NCBI RefSeq assembly: GCF_016742955.1
Contig: NZ_JABBYC010000017.1
Location: forward strand, 1 to 64,000
Source of the DNA: Myceligenerans indicum
Lineage (GTDB): Bacteria > Actinomycetota > Actinomycetes > Actinomycetales > Cellulomonadaceae
DNA length: 64,000 nt
Direction: 5' to 3'
Shown in pieces: positions 46,115 to 55,270 of the stretch (the stretch's first letter is position 1; every line of letters starts with the position of its first letter). The notes under the pieces were generated by a model. The model was not told the DNA's origin and searched no databases. It worked only from the letters and a program-made list of their open reading frames with translations. Made by a program: the position numbers and the translations under genes.

Positions 46115-47365
46115 TCACCGCAGCGGGTCGAACGCCCTGATCTCCTCCGGGATCCTGCCCGTCATGATCTGCGCCGCCAGCGCGCGGCCGGTCGCCGGGC
46201 CCAGCACCATCCCCCACATGCCGTGCCCGCCCGCCACGAAGACCCCTGACGCCGCCGTCGCTCCGACCAGTGGCAGGCCATCCGGCGTGACGGGGCGGGA
46301 ACCGACCCAGACGTCCTTCCGGTCGTCCAGGTCCACCCCGCGCAGCAGGCCGCGCACGGAGTTGGCGATCGCCTCGACCCGCCGGGGGCGTGGCGGCTCC
46401 TGCGGGCGGCGGAACTCCATCGTGCCTGCCACCCGCAGCCGCCCCTGGTAGGGGGTGCAGGCCACGCGCCGCGCCGGGAAGTAGATCGGGTGGTCGACCG
46501 GTTCGCCCTCGACCGGGACGGTGAACGAGTACCCGCGTCCGGCCTGCACCCGGGTCCGCACGCCGAACCGCCGGGCCAGCTCCGGCAGCCACGCTCCGGT
46601 CGCGAGGACGACGACGTCCGCGGCCATCTCGTCGTGGTCCGCGACGATCACGCGGGCCCCGTCGCGCCGGCCGGCCTGCGCCGGGCGGACGCCGGTCACC
46701 GTCGCGTCCGCCACGATCTTCGCGCCTCGCGCGATCACCGCGCCGGCGAGCGCCTGTACGAACGGTCCCGGCTCGATGAACCGCTGCCCGCCGAGTTCCC
46801 AGACCGAGGTCACGGCCGGGGAGAGGTGGGGGCCGCCGTCGGCCACCTGCCGCAGCGGTACCTCCTGGCCGGCGGCCGCGACACCGGCCAGCTCATGCGC
46901 GAACGGTGCCACCTGCTTCTCGTCCTCGAACCCGACCACCCAGCGCGCCGGGTGGGTGTCGGCGTGCACGCCCTCGGCGACGAGTTCGTCGTAGGCGTCC
47001 AGCGCGAGCTCGTCGATCGGCGTGAGCGCTTCCATGGCGCGCCGCCAGGCACCGGGCGTGGCGTGCCGCATGAACCGGGCGAGGAAGGCCCACAGGCCGG
47101 CGTCCCAGCGGAACGGCACGGAGAGCGCGGCGTCCGGGTCGAGCAACGCGCGGGGGCCGTACGACCAGAGGGACGGGTCGGCGAGCGGCATCGCCATTCC
47201 GGGGGTGAGCCAGCCGGCGTTCCCCCACGACGATCCGGCGGCGACGCCGGTGCGGTCCACGACGGTCACGTCCACGCCGCGTTCTTGCAGGTGCCACGCG
47301 GTGGCCAGGCCGACCATCCCGGCACCGACGACGATCGCGGACTCGGGCGGGGCGGAAACGTACAC
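46115..47365 (-). CDS. FAD-dependent oxidoreductase, DadA-like
   Basis: A 416-residue flavoprotein of the D-amino-acid dehydrogenase / glycine oxidase family. The FAD motif is AIVVGAGMVGLATAWHLQERG at the N-terminus. GSSWGNAGWLTPGMAMPLADP matches DadA. The C-terminus carries SRPVTPDGLPLVGAT and GHGMWGMVLGPATGRALA. GTG 47365 is chosen for the GAGGAG site 6 nt upstream and the family N-terminus. It probably oxidises D-amino acids or a related amine; substrate unknown. Divergent from the flavoprotein gene at 47544. Confidence 0.88.
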   Translation of the reverse strand: MYVSAPPESAIVVGAGMVGLATAWHLQERGVDVTVVDRTGVAAGSSWGNAGWLTPGMAMPLADPSLWSYGPRALLDPDAALSVPFRWDAGLWAFLARFMRHATPGAWRRAMEALTPIDELALDAYDELVAEGVHADTHPARWVVGFEDEKQVAPFAHELAGVAAAGQEVPLRQVADGGPHLSPAVTSVWELGGQRFIEPGPFVQALAGAVIARGAKIVADATVTGVRPAQAGRRDGARVIVADHDEMAADVVVLATGAWLPELARRFGVRTRVQAGRGYSFTVPVEGEPVDHPIYFPARRVACTPYQGRLRVAGTMEFRRPQEPPRPRRVEAIANSVRGLLRGVDLDDRKDVWVGSRPVTPDGLPLVGATAASGVFVAGGHGMWGMVLGPATGRALAAQIMTGRIPEEIRAFDPLR

Positions 47366-47529
47366 GTGCAACTCCTCGGAACGATTCGGCGACGTCGGGC
47401 CCCCTGGTCGTCGAGTGCCTCGATGTTCCCATGCTCGGTGCCGGTTTCCCAGATCGCGCGCCACGCGTGTGAAGTCCCCGTGGAGGTCCGAGGGGGGCCG
47501 GAGTATCGCCAGAGGCCACGGGGAACAAC

Positions 47530-47535
47530 TAAGGT
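47530..47535 (+). promoter_or_regulatory. -10 element of a probable leaderless promoter
   Basis: TAAGGT fits TANNNT and ends 8 nt before ATG 47544. Confidence 0.55.
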
Positions 47536-47543
47536 CACTGGCG

Positions 47544-48809
47544 ATGAGCAGCAGCATGGTCGAGCAGCCTCCGCCCCTCCGGATCCTCGTGGTCGGCGCC
47601 GGTCCGGCCGGGTCGGTCACGGCGATCGCACTGCGCCGCGAACTGCCCGGCGCCGAGGTGACCCTGATCGACAAGGCGGCGTTCCCGCGGGACAAGACGT
47701 GCGGCGACGGCATGGGGCCGGGTGCCCGGCGCATCCTGGAGAGCCTGGGCCTCAGCGACGTGTTCGAGCGCTTCAACACGCCGACCGGCGTCGCGATCAC
47801 GGGTCCCGGCGGTGCGAGCGCCGCCATCGAGGACTCCACGATCGCCCACGGCGACTTCCGCGGCTACGTGGTTCCGCGCGTCGATCTGGACGAAGCTCTC
47901 AAGAACGCGGCCGTCGCGGCGGGCGCGAGGTTCCGCGAGGGCGTCTCGTTCAAGGGCATCGAGATGTCCGGCGGCGCCGTCGTCCGCCTCGAGGAGTCCG
48001 GCCGCGTGAGCGCCGAGCCGTACGACCTGGTGGTCGGGGCCGACGGCGCCTATTCCGCGGTGCGGCGAGCGCTCGGCGTCGACCGGCCGGCGAAGAAGCA
48101 CACGATCATCGCCACGCGCGCCTACGCCACCGTCAGGCACCCCGATCTCGTGCTGCACGACACGCTGCGCTTCGACTTCATCGACGAGCTGCTGCCCGCC
48201 TACGGGTGGGTCTTCCCGCTGCCGGACCATCGGGCGAACGTCGGCATCGGCATCCCGGTGGACCTCCTGGCCGAACGGGACCGGAAGCTGGGCGACCTGT
48301 TCGACGTCTACGTCGCCGACCTGCGGCGTCGCGGCTTCGACATCTCCGACGTCGGCGCGCCGGCCACACATCAGCTGCCGCATGCCGGCGCCCGGCAGGC
48401 GATGACGGCCCGCCCGTACCCGGCCGTCCTGATCGGTGATGCCGCCGCGACCATCAACACGCTCTCGGGCGAGGGGATCTTCTACGCGATGGCCGCGGGG
48501 ATCGAACTCGCGGAGCACCTCGCGGCGGCCCGGTCGGCCGGAGGCGATGCCGCGCTGCGGGGGCGCGGCGGGCTGGAGACGCTGCGCGGCTTCGAGCGGG
48601 CGTTCACCCGGCGGTTCGCCCGCCACCACCGCACGTGCGGTCTCGGGCAGCGCCTGATGCGGTCAAGCAGGTGGGCGCGCTTCACGATCGACTCGGTCGG
48701 CCAGGACCAGTCGGCGATGGCGACGGTGACGTCGATGATGTTCGACGAGGGGTCGGTCGGCCTGGGCCACGTCCTGCGGGCCGCGGTGCGCGGGACGATG
48801 CGCCGCTGA
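47544..48809 (+). CDS. Geranylgeranyl reductase-family flavoprotein
   Basis: A 421-residue FAD protein. Motifs are ILVVGAGPAGSVTAIALRRE (FAD), DKTCGDGMGPGARRILESLG (active-site CGDG), VVGADGAYSAVRRALG and LIGDAAATINTLSGEGIFYAM. The family includes geranylgeranyl, menaquinone-tail (MenJ) and related reductases. In actinobacteria this could reduce an isoprenoid chain, for example of menaquinone. ATG 47544 directly follows a leaderless -10. The start upstream in the frame is only antisense to the neighbour. Confidence 0.88.
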   Translation: MSSSMVEQPPPLRILVVGAGPAGSVTAIALRRELPGAEVTLIDKAAFPRDKTCGDGMGPGARRILESLGLSDVFERFNTPTGVAITGPGGASAAIEDSTIAHGDFRGYVVPRVDLDEALKNAAVAAGARFREGVSFKGIEMSGGAVVRLEESGRVSAEPYDLVVGADGAYSAVRRALGVDRPAKKHTIIATRAYATVRHPDLVLHDTLRFDFIDELLPAYGWVFPLPDHRANVGIGIPVDLLAERDRKLGDLFDVYVADLRRRGFDISDVGAPATHQLPHAGARQAMTARPYPAVLIGDAAATINTLSGEGIFYAMAAGIELAEHLAAARSAGGDAALRGRGGLETLRGFERAFTRRFARHHRTCGLGQRLMRSSRWARFTIDSVGQDQSAMATVTSMMFDEGSVGLGHVLRAAVRGTMRR

Positions 48810-48906
48810 GTTCCGCACCCTCCTGACTTGCCTTGTGATGCGTGCCCGGCACAACGACGGCACCATGGCTTGGCCCTCACACAATGTCAGGCGGGAGAAC
48901 TGAACT

Positions 48907-49719
48907 GTGTTGTCCATCGGAGCGTTCGCGCAGATCGGTCAGGTGACCCATCGCATGCTGCGGCACTGGGACCAGTCCGGTCTGCTCACGCCCGCACACA
49001 TCGACGAGTTCAACGGAACCCGGTCGTACGACCCGTCCCAGCTCCCCCGCCTCCACCGGATCGTGGCCCTGCGCCAGCTCGGGTTCGGTCTCGAGGACAT
49101 CTCGGCGATCCTCGCCGACGGCATCGAGACCGACCAGCTCGCCACGCTGCTCCGGCGACGCCGGACGGAACTGGACCGGGAACACGCGCTGGCGACCATC
49201 CGGCTCTCCGACGTGGAACGGCGGCTCCGCTTCATCGAGAAGGAGAAGACCATGTCCAGCATCGAGATCATCACCAAGGACCTGCCGGCGGTCCGCCTCG
49301 CGGCGCGCACCATCACGGTGCCCGTGCAGCAGACGGAGCTCCCCGGTGTCGTGGGGCCGGCCTTCGAGGAGATCGGCAAGATCCTGACCGCGGAGCACGG
49401 CCGGGGGAGCCTCGAGCGGCCGATCGCCATGTACGAGGAGGTCGAGGACGGGACCAAGGCCGTCGTCGGCTACGCCTACGACGGCGACCCGCTCGACGGC
49501 TTCGACATCGTCGAGCTGCCCGCCGTGCCCGACGCCGCCTGCACGGTGCACCTGGGGCCGATGCGAGGAGTCAAGGACACGTGGCTGGCCCTGCACGCGG
49601 AGATGGCGGAGCGCGGCTGGTCGCCGTCGGCCCCCTGCCGGGAGCTGTACATCCGGGCGGAGCGCGAGGACCAGTCGGACTGGGTCACGGAGCTCCAGCA
49701 GCCGGTGACGCGAGGTTAG
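48907..49719 (+). CDS. MerR-family regulator with GyrI-like effector domain
   Basis: A 270-residue BmrR/TipA-like activator. The MerR DNA-binding domain occupies residues 1-70 (SIGAFAQIGQVTHRMLRHWDQSGLLTPAHID, LRQLGFGLEDISAIL). A coiled-coil dimer helix follows, then an AraC-ligand/GyrI-like domain from about 115 to 260 (VRLAARTITVPVQQTELPGV, ERPIAMYEEV). These proteins usually sense toxic hydrophobic compounds and activate an efflux gene; no efflux gene is adjacent here. GTG 48907 has GGGAG about 9 nt upstream. Confidence 0.9.
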   Translation: MLSIGAFAQIGQVTHRMLRHWDQSGLLTPAHIDEFNGTRSYDPSQLPRLHRIVALRQLGFGLEDISAILADGIETDQLATLLRRRRTELDREHALATIRLSDVERRLRFIEKEKTMSSIEIITKDLPAVRLAARTITVPVQQTELPGVVGPAFEEIGKILTAEHGRGSLERPIAMYEEVEDGTKAVVGYAYDGDPLDGFDIVELPAVPDAACTVHLGPMRGVKDTWLALHAEMAERGWSPSAPCRELYIRAEREDQSDWVTELQQPVTRG

Positions 49720-49746
49720 TCCCGCGACGCGGGTGCGGGGACCCGC

Positions 49747-51513
49747 TCAGGTCACCGCGCCGACGTGCCAGGGGATGAACTCCTCGGCGCCGATCCCCAG
49801 GTCCTCGCTCACCGTGCGTTGACCCGACGCGACCGCGCGGATCCGGTCGAAGATCTGCCGCCCGACGTCCTCCACCGACGCCGTACCGTCCACGATGACG
49901 CCCGCGTTGACGTCCATGTCCTCGGCCATCACCGAGTACATCGGCGTGTTCGTGGCGACCTTGACCGAGGGCGTCGGGCGGCAGCCGAACACCGACCCGC
50001 GGCCCGTCGTGAACACGACGACGTTCGCGCCGCCCGCGACCATGCCGGTCACCGACACCGGGTCGTAGCCCGGGGTGTCCATGAACGTGAACCCTGCCTT
50101 CGGCGCGATCGGCTCCGCGTACTCGTACACCGCGGACAGGGGTGCGGTGCCGCCCTTGGCCACCGCGCCGAGCGACTTCTCCAGGATGGTCGTCAGGCCC
50201 CCGGCCTTGTTCCCCGGCGACGGGTTGTTGTCCAGCGTCCCGCCTCCTGCCGCGACATAGTCCCGCCACCAGTCGATGCGGTCCAGCAGACGCCGCGCGA
50301 CCGCCGGGTCCGTGGCACGTGCGGTCAGCAGGTGCTCCGCCCCGTAGACCTCCGGGGTCTCCGCGAGCACGGAGGCGCCGCCGAGGGCCACCAACCGGTC
50401 CGACGCCCAGCCCAGTGCCGGGTTCGCCGTCACCCCGGAGTAGCCGTCCGACCCTCCGCACTCCAGCCCCAGCACCAGGTCCGAGACGTCGCACTCCGTG
50501 CGCTCCCGCGCGTTGACCCGCGGCAGCATCTCGCGCACGGCGGCCACGCCCGCGCGGACGGTCGCCCGCACGCCGCCCGACTCCTGGATGGTCAGGGACC
50601 GCACCACGGTGTCGGCCGGGATGGAGGCGAGCAGTCCGGCATCGACTCCGGTCACGGGGTCCGCACCCGGCTCGGACGCCGTGCCGGGTGCGCCCACCGC
50701 CGGCATGCCGAGGTCCACGCTCCGGCCCGAGCGGGCCGACAGCGCCGAGCCGGGGACCATCTCGCAGCCCAGGCCGAGCACCAGCAGGCCCGAGACGTTC
50801 GGGTGCGCGGCGTGTCCGCGCAGGGTCCGCAGCAGCATCCGGCCGCCCTCGGAGTCGGGCACCATCCCGCAGCCGCTGGTGTGGGTGAGGGCGATGACCC
50901 CGTCGACGTTCGGAAACTCCTCCAGGGCGGCTCCGCGGAACTGGTCGGCGATCATCCTCGCGGTCGTCGCCGAGCAGTTCACGCTGGTCAGGATCGCGAG
51001 GTAGTTGCGGGTGCCGACCCGTCCGTCCGCGCGCCGGTACCCGCGGAACGTGGGTCTCGGCGCGTCGGCGGGCCGGGCGGCGCCGATGGCAGGCCGGGTG
51101 GCCTCGGCAGGCCGGGCGGCGCCGACGGCGAGCCGGGTGGCCTCGGCAGGCCGGGTGGCCTCGGCGGGCCGCCCGGTGTCGACGTGCCGCACGGTCTCCG
51201 CGGGCCGCGCGGGCCGCGCGGTCTCCGCGTGGCGGAGCGCCAGGGCGGCCTCGTCGTCGAACGCGAGGTTGTGGCCGTGGACGTGGTCGCCCGGTGCGAT
51301 GGCAGACGTCGCGAGACCGATCGCCTGCCCGTACTTGCGCACGGGCGCCCCCGGGCCGACGTCGGACACGGCGATCTTGTGGCCGCGCGGCACGGCCCGC
51401 TCCCCGACCGTCATGACGGCACCACCACCGCCGACCGTCTCGCCCGGGGCGAGGTCCCGCAGCGCGATCGCGACGTCGTCGCCCTCGTTCAGAACCAGGA
51501 GCTCTGCCTCCAC
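49747..51513 (-). CDS. uxaA: Altronate dehydratase (UxaA family)
   Basis: A 588-residue enzyme of D-galacturonate breakdown, converting D-altronate to 2-keto-3-deoxygluconate. An N-terminal SAF domain (about 1-95) has HKIAVSDVGPGAPVRKYGQAIG. The C-terminal catalytic part (about 160-588) has GRVGTRNYLAILTSVNCSAT, ALTHTSGCGM, LECGGSDGYSG, NPSPGNKAGGLTTILEKS and STPSVKVATN-like motifs. The linker (about 97-155) is an unusual repeat of RPAEATR-type units and lengthens the protein beyond the usual 500. GTG 51513 has AAAGGGAT upstream. It lies downstream of a MalEFG-type importer. Confidence 0.9.
   Translation of the reverse strand: MEAELLVLNEGDDVAIALRDLAPGETVGGGGAVMTVGERAVPRGHKIAVSDVGPGAPVRKYGQAIGLATSAIAPGDHVHGHNLAFDDEAALALRHAETARPARPAETVRHVDTGRPAEATRPAEATRLAVGAARPAEATRPAIGAARPADAPRPTFRGYRRADGRVGTRNYLAILTSVNCSATTARMIADQFRGAALEEFPNVDGVIALTHTSGCGMVPDSEGGRMLLRTLRGHAAHPNVSGLLVLGLGCEMVPGSALSARSGRSVDLGMPAVGAPGTASEPGADPVTGVDAGLLASIPADTVVRSLTIQESGGVRATVRAGVAAVREMLPRVNARERTECDVSDLVLGLECGGSDGYSGVTANPALGWASDRLVALGGASVLAETPEVYGAEHLLTARATDPAVARRLLDRIDWWRDYVAAGGGTLDNNPSPGNKAGGLTTILEKSLGAVAKGGTAPLSAVYEYAEPIAPKAGFTFMDTPGYDPVSVTGMVAGGANVVVFTTGRGSVFGCRPTPSVKVATNTPMYSVMAEDMDVNAGVIVDGTASVEDVGRQIFDRIRAVASGQRTVSEDLGIGAEEFIPWHVGAVT
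51060..51240 (-). repeat. Repeat tract in the uxaA linker
   Basis: Degenerate GGCCGGGTGGCCTCGGCA-type units are repeated about seven times. On the coding strand they give RPAEATRPAEATRLAVGAARPAEATRP-like sequence, without a stop or frameshift. Confidence 0.8.
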
Positions 51514-51849
51514 TACCCATCCCTTTCGCGAGACCGCGTAGCGGTCGGTCGTACCCGGCACCCGTTGTGCGGTGCCGGTTGATCAGTGGCGCGGGACCCG
51601 CCCGCCGGCGTCGGGAGCGCGTCCCCTTCCCCTCGGCGGCCGGGCACCCGTGAGTCGACCACGCGAGCGCGGGGGTGTGCGACCGCATGCCGGGTGGCCG
51701 GCCCCTGAGGGACCGGCCACACGGCGTCCGACCGGCCACGCGGCATCCGATCGGCAACCCGGCGTCCCCCAGGGCGCCCGGCATCCTCCGGGGCCCCCGG
51801 CGTCCGGTCGGCGCCGCCGCACCTGCGGGGAGCCCGCCGTCGGGCGACG
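51514..51849 (-). other. 336-bp gap between binding-protein gene and uxaA
   Basis: No gene is credible. Bases 51694-51720 form a strong hairpin (GTGGCCGG, then CCC/GGG, closed by CCGGCCAC) with a 3-nt loop. About three roughly 20-bp GACCGGCCAC(A/G)CGGC repeats follow (51711-51767). The hairpin probably reduces read-through from the importer genes into uxaA. The uxaA ribosome-binding site is AAAGGGAT at about 51519-51526. Confidence 0.5.
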
Positions 51850-53175
51850 TCAGCCGGCGATCGCCGCGCCGACCTCCTTGACGAACATCTCCGCCGCTTC
51901 CTGCGGAGTCATGCGTTCGAAGATCACCTCGGTGTTCACACGCTCCATGATGTCCTGCATCTCGGCGGAACCGTTCGGCGGCACCGTGGACGCGTCGACG
52001 ATCTCGTCGCTGAGATCCGCCATGAACTCGGCGACCTGCTGGTCGGCGTCGGTCAGTTCGTCGGCGATCACGTCACGCATGTCCGTGTTCGCGGGCAGGC
52101 CCCGGTCGGTGAGATTGATCTTCGCGGCCTCCTCGGAGTTGAGCAGGAAGTCCACGAACTTCGCCGCGGCGTCCGGGTACTCGGTGGACGCGGACACGGA
52201 GTAGAACATGGCCGGCTTGTAGTACATGCCGGTGCGCTCGAACTCGCTCTCGCCCGGGTACCGGAGCAGCTGGATGTCCTCGCCCGACGCCTCGGACAGC
52301 GCCCCGAGCTGGTTCGACCAGAAGGACGACATGCCGCCCACGTTGGTGCCCACCAGCGAGCCCTCGGGGCCGGCGTGCTGGTACTCGATGGTGCGCGTGG
52401 CATCCGGCTGGCCGCCACCGTGCATCAGGTCGAGCGAGGTCTGGAAGAACTCGGCGACCGTCTCCTCCGACACCCCGAGCTCACCGTCCGGGGTCCAGAG
52501 GCTCTCGCCCTTCTGGCGGGCGAGGATGTTCAGCCCGGCCTCGTTGAAGCCGTAGTCCTGAGTGCCCCAGACACCGTCGCCGGCGCCCTTGGACACCTCG
52601 TCGGCGATCTCGACGTAGTCCTCCCAGGTCCACGTCGTGTCGTCGGGCAGGTCGACGCCGGCCTCCTCGAAGACGGCCGGGTTGGCGACCATCGCGTAGG
52701 CGTTGATGCCGGTCGGGAGGGCGTACTGGGTGCCGTCGATCTGGCCCCCGGCGAGGATGCTCCCGTCGATCTTCGAGGTGTCGATGTCGAGCCCGCCCAG
52801 GTCTGCGAGGACGCCACGGGTCGCGTAGTCGGAGACGTAGCGCTCCTCCTGCGTCATCACGTCCGGCGTGTCACCGGCGGCCACGGCGGTCGAGAGCTTG
52901 TTCCAGTACCCGTCCCAGTCGGTGAAGTCCGGGACCACGGTGATGTCCGGGTTCTCCGCCTCGAACGCGTCGATGATCTCCTGGGTCGCCGCGTGCCGCT
53001 CGTCGGACCCCCACCATGCGAAACGGATCTCGCACGGGCAGTCCTGGGCCTCGACGTCGCCGCCACCGCCGGCGCCGGAATCACCGCCGCACGCGGACAG
53101 GATCAGGGCGGTGGCGGCGGCACCCGCCGCCACCGCGGCTCCACGCCGGCCACGCTGGTTGATTGAGGTGCGCAT
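51850..53175 (-). CDS. Extracellular sugar-binding lipoprotein (MalE type)
   Basis: A 441-residue solute-binding protein of a CUT1-type importer. The signal peptide ends in the lipobox LSAC with C29 lipidated. A Gly/Asp spacer follows, then a cluster-1 binding fold: IRFAWWGSDERHAATQEIIDAFEAENPDITV, ALPTGINAYAMVANPAVFEEAGVDLP and the C-terminal MTPQEAAEMFVKEV helix. It collects a di- or oligosaccharide for the two permeases encoded upstream; uxaA and the pectate lyase suggest a pectin fragment (inference). ATG 53175 has GGAGAG upstream. No ATPase gene is present, so it likely uses a shared MsmK/MsiK-like ATPase. Confidence 0.9.
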   Translation of the reverse strand: MRTSINQRGRRGAAVAAGAAATALILSACGGDSGAGGGGDVEAQDCPCEIRFAWWGSDERHAATQEIIDAFEAENPDITVVPDFTDWDGYWNKLSTAVAAGDTPDVMTQEERYVSDYATRGVLADLGGLDIDTSKIDGSILAGGQIDGTQYALPTGINAYAMVANPAVFEEAGVDLPDDTTWTWEDYVEIADEVSKGAGDGVWGTQDYGFNEAGLNILARQKGESLWTPDGELGVSEETVAEFFQTSLDLMHGGGQPDATRTIEYQHAGPEGSLVGTNVGGMSSFWSNQLGALSEASGEDIQLLRYPGESEFERTGMYYKPAMFYSVSASTEYPDAAAKFVDFLLNSEEAAKINLTDRGLPANTDMRDVIADELTDADQQVAEFMADLSDEIVDASTVPPNGSAEMQDIMERVNTEVIFERMTPQEAAEMFVKEVGAAIAG

Positions 53176-53281
53176 TTCTCTCCTTCTCGATGACGAGACG
53201 TCGTCGTTTCGGTCGTTCGGAGGTTCGGGGGGGGTAGGAGGTACACAGGGTCAGGCCCATGCGCCCGGGGGCGCGGAGGGC

Positions 53282-54208
53282 CTATTTGATGCCCGTCGTG
53301 GCGATTCCCTTGACCAGATACTTCTGGCCGAAGAGGAACACGAGGAACACCGGGATCAGGGAGACGATCGACATCGCGAACAGCGCGCCCCACGAGCTCT
53401 CACCCGTCGAGTCGACGAAGGTCCGCAGTGCGATCGGCACCGTGTACATGTCGGGCTTGGTGAGGAAGATCAGCTGGCTGAAGAAGTCGTTCCAGGCCCA
53501 GATGAAGGTGAAGATCGCCGTGGTGGCCAGGGCCGGGACCGCGAGCGGCATCATGATCTGCCAGTAGATGCGCAGGTGCCCGGCGCCGTCGATCCGCGCG
53601 GCCTCGTCCAGCTCGCGCGGGATCCCCCGGAAGAACTGGACCATGAGGAAGATGAAGAACGCGTCGGTGGCCAGCAGTTTCGGCACGATCAGCGGCAGGA
53701 ACGTGTTGATCCATTCCAGCGTGGAGAACATCACGTACTGCGGCACGATGATCACGTGGATGGGCAGCATGATCGTCATGAGCATGATGGCGAACCAGAA
53801 GTTGCGGCCCCGGAACTTCAGGCGGGCGAACGCGTAGGCGGCCAGCGAGCACGACACGAGGTTGCCCAGCACGCAGCCGAGCACCACGATCGCCGAGTTG
53901 AGCAGGTACCGGCTGAACGGATGCAGCAGGGCGCTCCACCCGTCGGTGTAGTTGGACAGGTCCACGTCGGTGGGGATCAGCCCGGGCTCACGGAAGATGA
54001 GCGCGTTCGGCTTGACCGAGCTCGCCAGCATCCACAGCAGCGGGTACAGCATCACGAAACCGAAGGCGACGAGACCGGCGTGCTTCAGGCCGCTCGCCAC
54101 GGTGGACCGGACACGACGGACGGTGCGGCCGGCGCGCGAGGCGCGACCTTCCGGGGACGACGCCGGCTCGGCGAAGGTGACCTTCGAGGGCGTGGCGAGA
54201 TCAGTCAT
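53282..54208 (-). CDS. Sugar ABC transporter permease (MalG/AraQ type)
   Basis: A 308-residue inner-membrane permease with about six membrane helices. The EAA loop is FRGIPRELDEAARIDGAGHLRIYWQIMMPLAVPALAT-like. A longer, Ala/Arg-rich cytoplasmic N-terminus (about 35 residues) precedes helix 1. The start ATG overlaps the end of the partner permease gene by 8 nt, so translation is coupled. Second permease of the CUT1 importer. Confidence 0.92.
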   Translation of the reverse strand: MTDLATPSKVTFAEPASSPEGRASRAGRTVRRVRSTVASGLKHAGLVAFGFVMLYPLLWMLASSVKPNALIFREPGLIPTDVDLSNYTDGWSALLHPFSRYLLNSAIVVLGCVLGNLVSCSLAAYAFARLKFRGRNFWFAIMLMTIMLPIHVIIVPQYVMFSTLEWINTFLPLIVPKLLATDAFFIFLMVQFFRGIPRELDEAARIDGAGHLRIYWQIMMPLAVPALATTAIFTFIWAWNDFFSQLIFLTKPDMYTVPIALRTFVDSTGESSWGALFAMSIVSLIPVFLVFLFGQKYLVKGIATTGIK

Positions 54209-55127
54209 CGTAGTGAACCCAATACTTCGAGGCGAGGAAGTTGACGAGCGTCATCCCGCCGATGATCAGGAGCAGGAACCAGGCCATGGCCGACGCGTAC
54301 CCCATGTCGAGGTCCGCGAAGCCTTTCCGGTACAGGTAGAGCGTGTAGAGCAGGGTCGAGTCGGCGGGACCGCCGTTCCCGCCGCTCACGACGAACGCCT
54401 GGGTGAAGTTCTGGAAGGCGTTGATCAGCTGGAGCACCAGGTTGAAGAACACGATCGGCGTGAGCATCGGGACGGTGATCGACCAGAACTGCCGCAGCCG
54501 TCCCGCCCCGTCGATGGAGGCGGCCTCGTAGTACATCCGGGGTATCTGGCGCAGCCCGGCCAGGAAGATCACCATCGGCGCGCCGAACGTCCAGACGTTG
54601 AGGATGATCAGGGTGTTCAGTGCGTAGTCGGGGTGCGACACCCAGCCCGTGCCCTCGATCCCGAAGAACGCCAGCACCTGGTTGACCAGGCCGTCGGCGC
54701 CGAAGATCTGGCGCCACAGGATGGCGATCGCGACACTGCCGCCGAGCAGCGAGGGCAGGTAGTAGACGGAGCGGTAGACCGCCAGGCCGCGCATGCCCTT
54801 GTCGAGCACGAGCGCCAGCGCGAGCGCCGCGGCGAGCTGGAGCGGTACCGACACGAAGACGTAGGTGAACGTGACCTTGAGCGACTGGATCAGCCGCGGG
54901 TCCTCGAACATCCGCACGTAGTTGTCGAGGCCCACCCAGGTGGGCGACGACAGCAGGTCGTAGTCCGTGAAGGACAGGTACAGCGACGCGGCCATGGGAC
55001 CGGCCGTGATGAGGAACAGCCCCGCGAACCACGGGGCGAGGAAGAGCGCGGCCATGCGGCCGTCGCCCTTGCGTCGCTCACCCGCGGCCCTCCGCGTGCT
55101 CGCGACCTCTTGGATCACGCTGGACAT
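54201..55127 (-). CDS. Sugar ABC transporter permease (MalF type)
   Basis: A 308-residue inner-membrane permease with six helices. The EAA loop is RQIPRMYYEAASIDGAGRLRQFWSITVPMLTPIV-like. First gene of the importer operon (malF-like, malG-like, binding protein, then uxaA). Its upstream region is shared with the LacI-DUF6807 regulator and holds two GGGAAACCGGTTTCCC-type palindromes, which suggests direct repression. Confidence 0.92.
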   Translation of the reverse strand: MSSVIQEVASTRRAAGERRKGDGRMAALFLAPWFAGLFLITAGPMAASLYLSFTDYDLLSSPTWVGLDNYVRMFEDPRLIQSLKVTFTYVFVSVPLQLAAALALALVLDKGMRGLAVYRSVYYLPSLLGGSVAIAILWRQIFGADGLVNQVLAFFGIEGTGWVSHPDYALNTLIILNVWTFGAPMVIFLAGLRQIPRMYYEAASIDGAGRLRQFWSITVPMLTPIVFFNLVLQLINAFQNFTQAFVVSGGNGGPADSTLLYTLYLYRKGFADLDMGYASAMAWFLLLIIGGMTLVNFLASKYWVHYDD

Positions 55128-55202
55128 TCCGCCCTCCGGTCATCGTCGACCTCTTGCCTCCCGCAGCGGGCGCGATGAGGGGCTCATTCGCGACCACGCA
55201 CC

Positions 55203-55252
55203 GGGAAACCGGTTGCCGTGCCAGAACGTACCACATGAGGAACCGGTTTCCC
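55203..55252. promoter_or_regulatory. Two LacI-type operators in the divergent promoter
   Basis: Site A (55203-55218, GGGAAACCGGTTGCCG) and site B (55237-55252, GAGGAACCGGTTTCCC) share the core AACCGGTT. Their centres are 34 bp apart, about three helical turns. They lie between the MalF-type gene and the LacI-DUF6807 gene. A third site is at 63146-63161. Confidence 0.75.
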
Positions 55253-55258
55253 ATGGTG

Positions 55259-55264
55259 TACCTT
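55259..55264 (+). promoter_or_regulatory. -10 element of the leaderless regulator promoter
   Basis: TACCTT fits TANNNT and lies 6 nt upstream of GTG 55271, directly beside operator site B. Confidence 0.6.
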
Positions 55265-55270
55265 CGCCAC

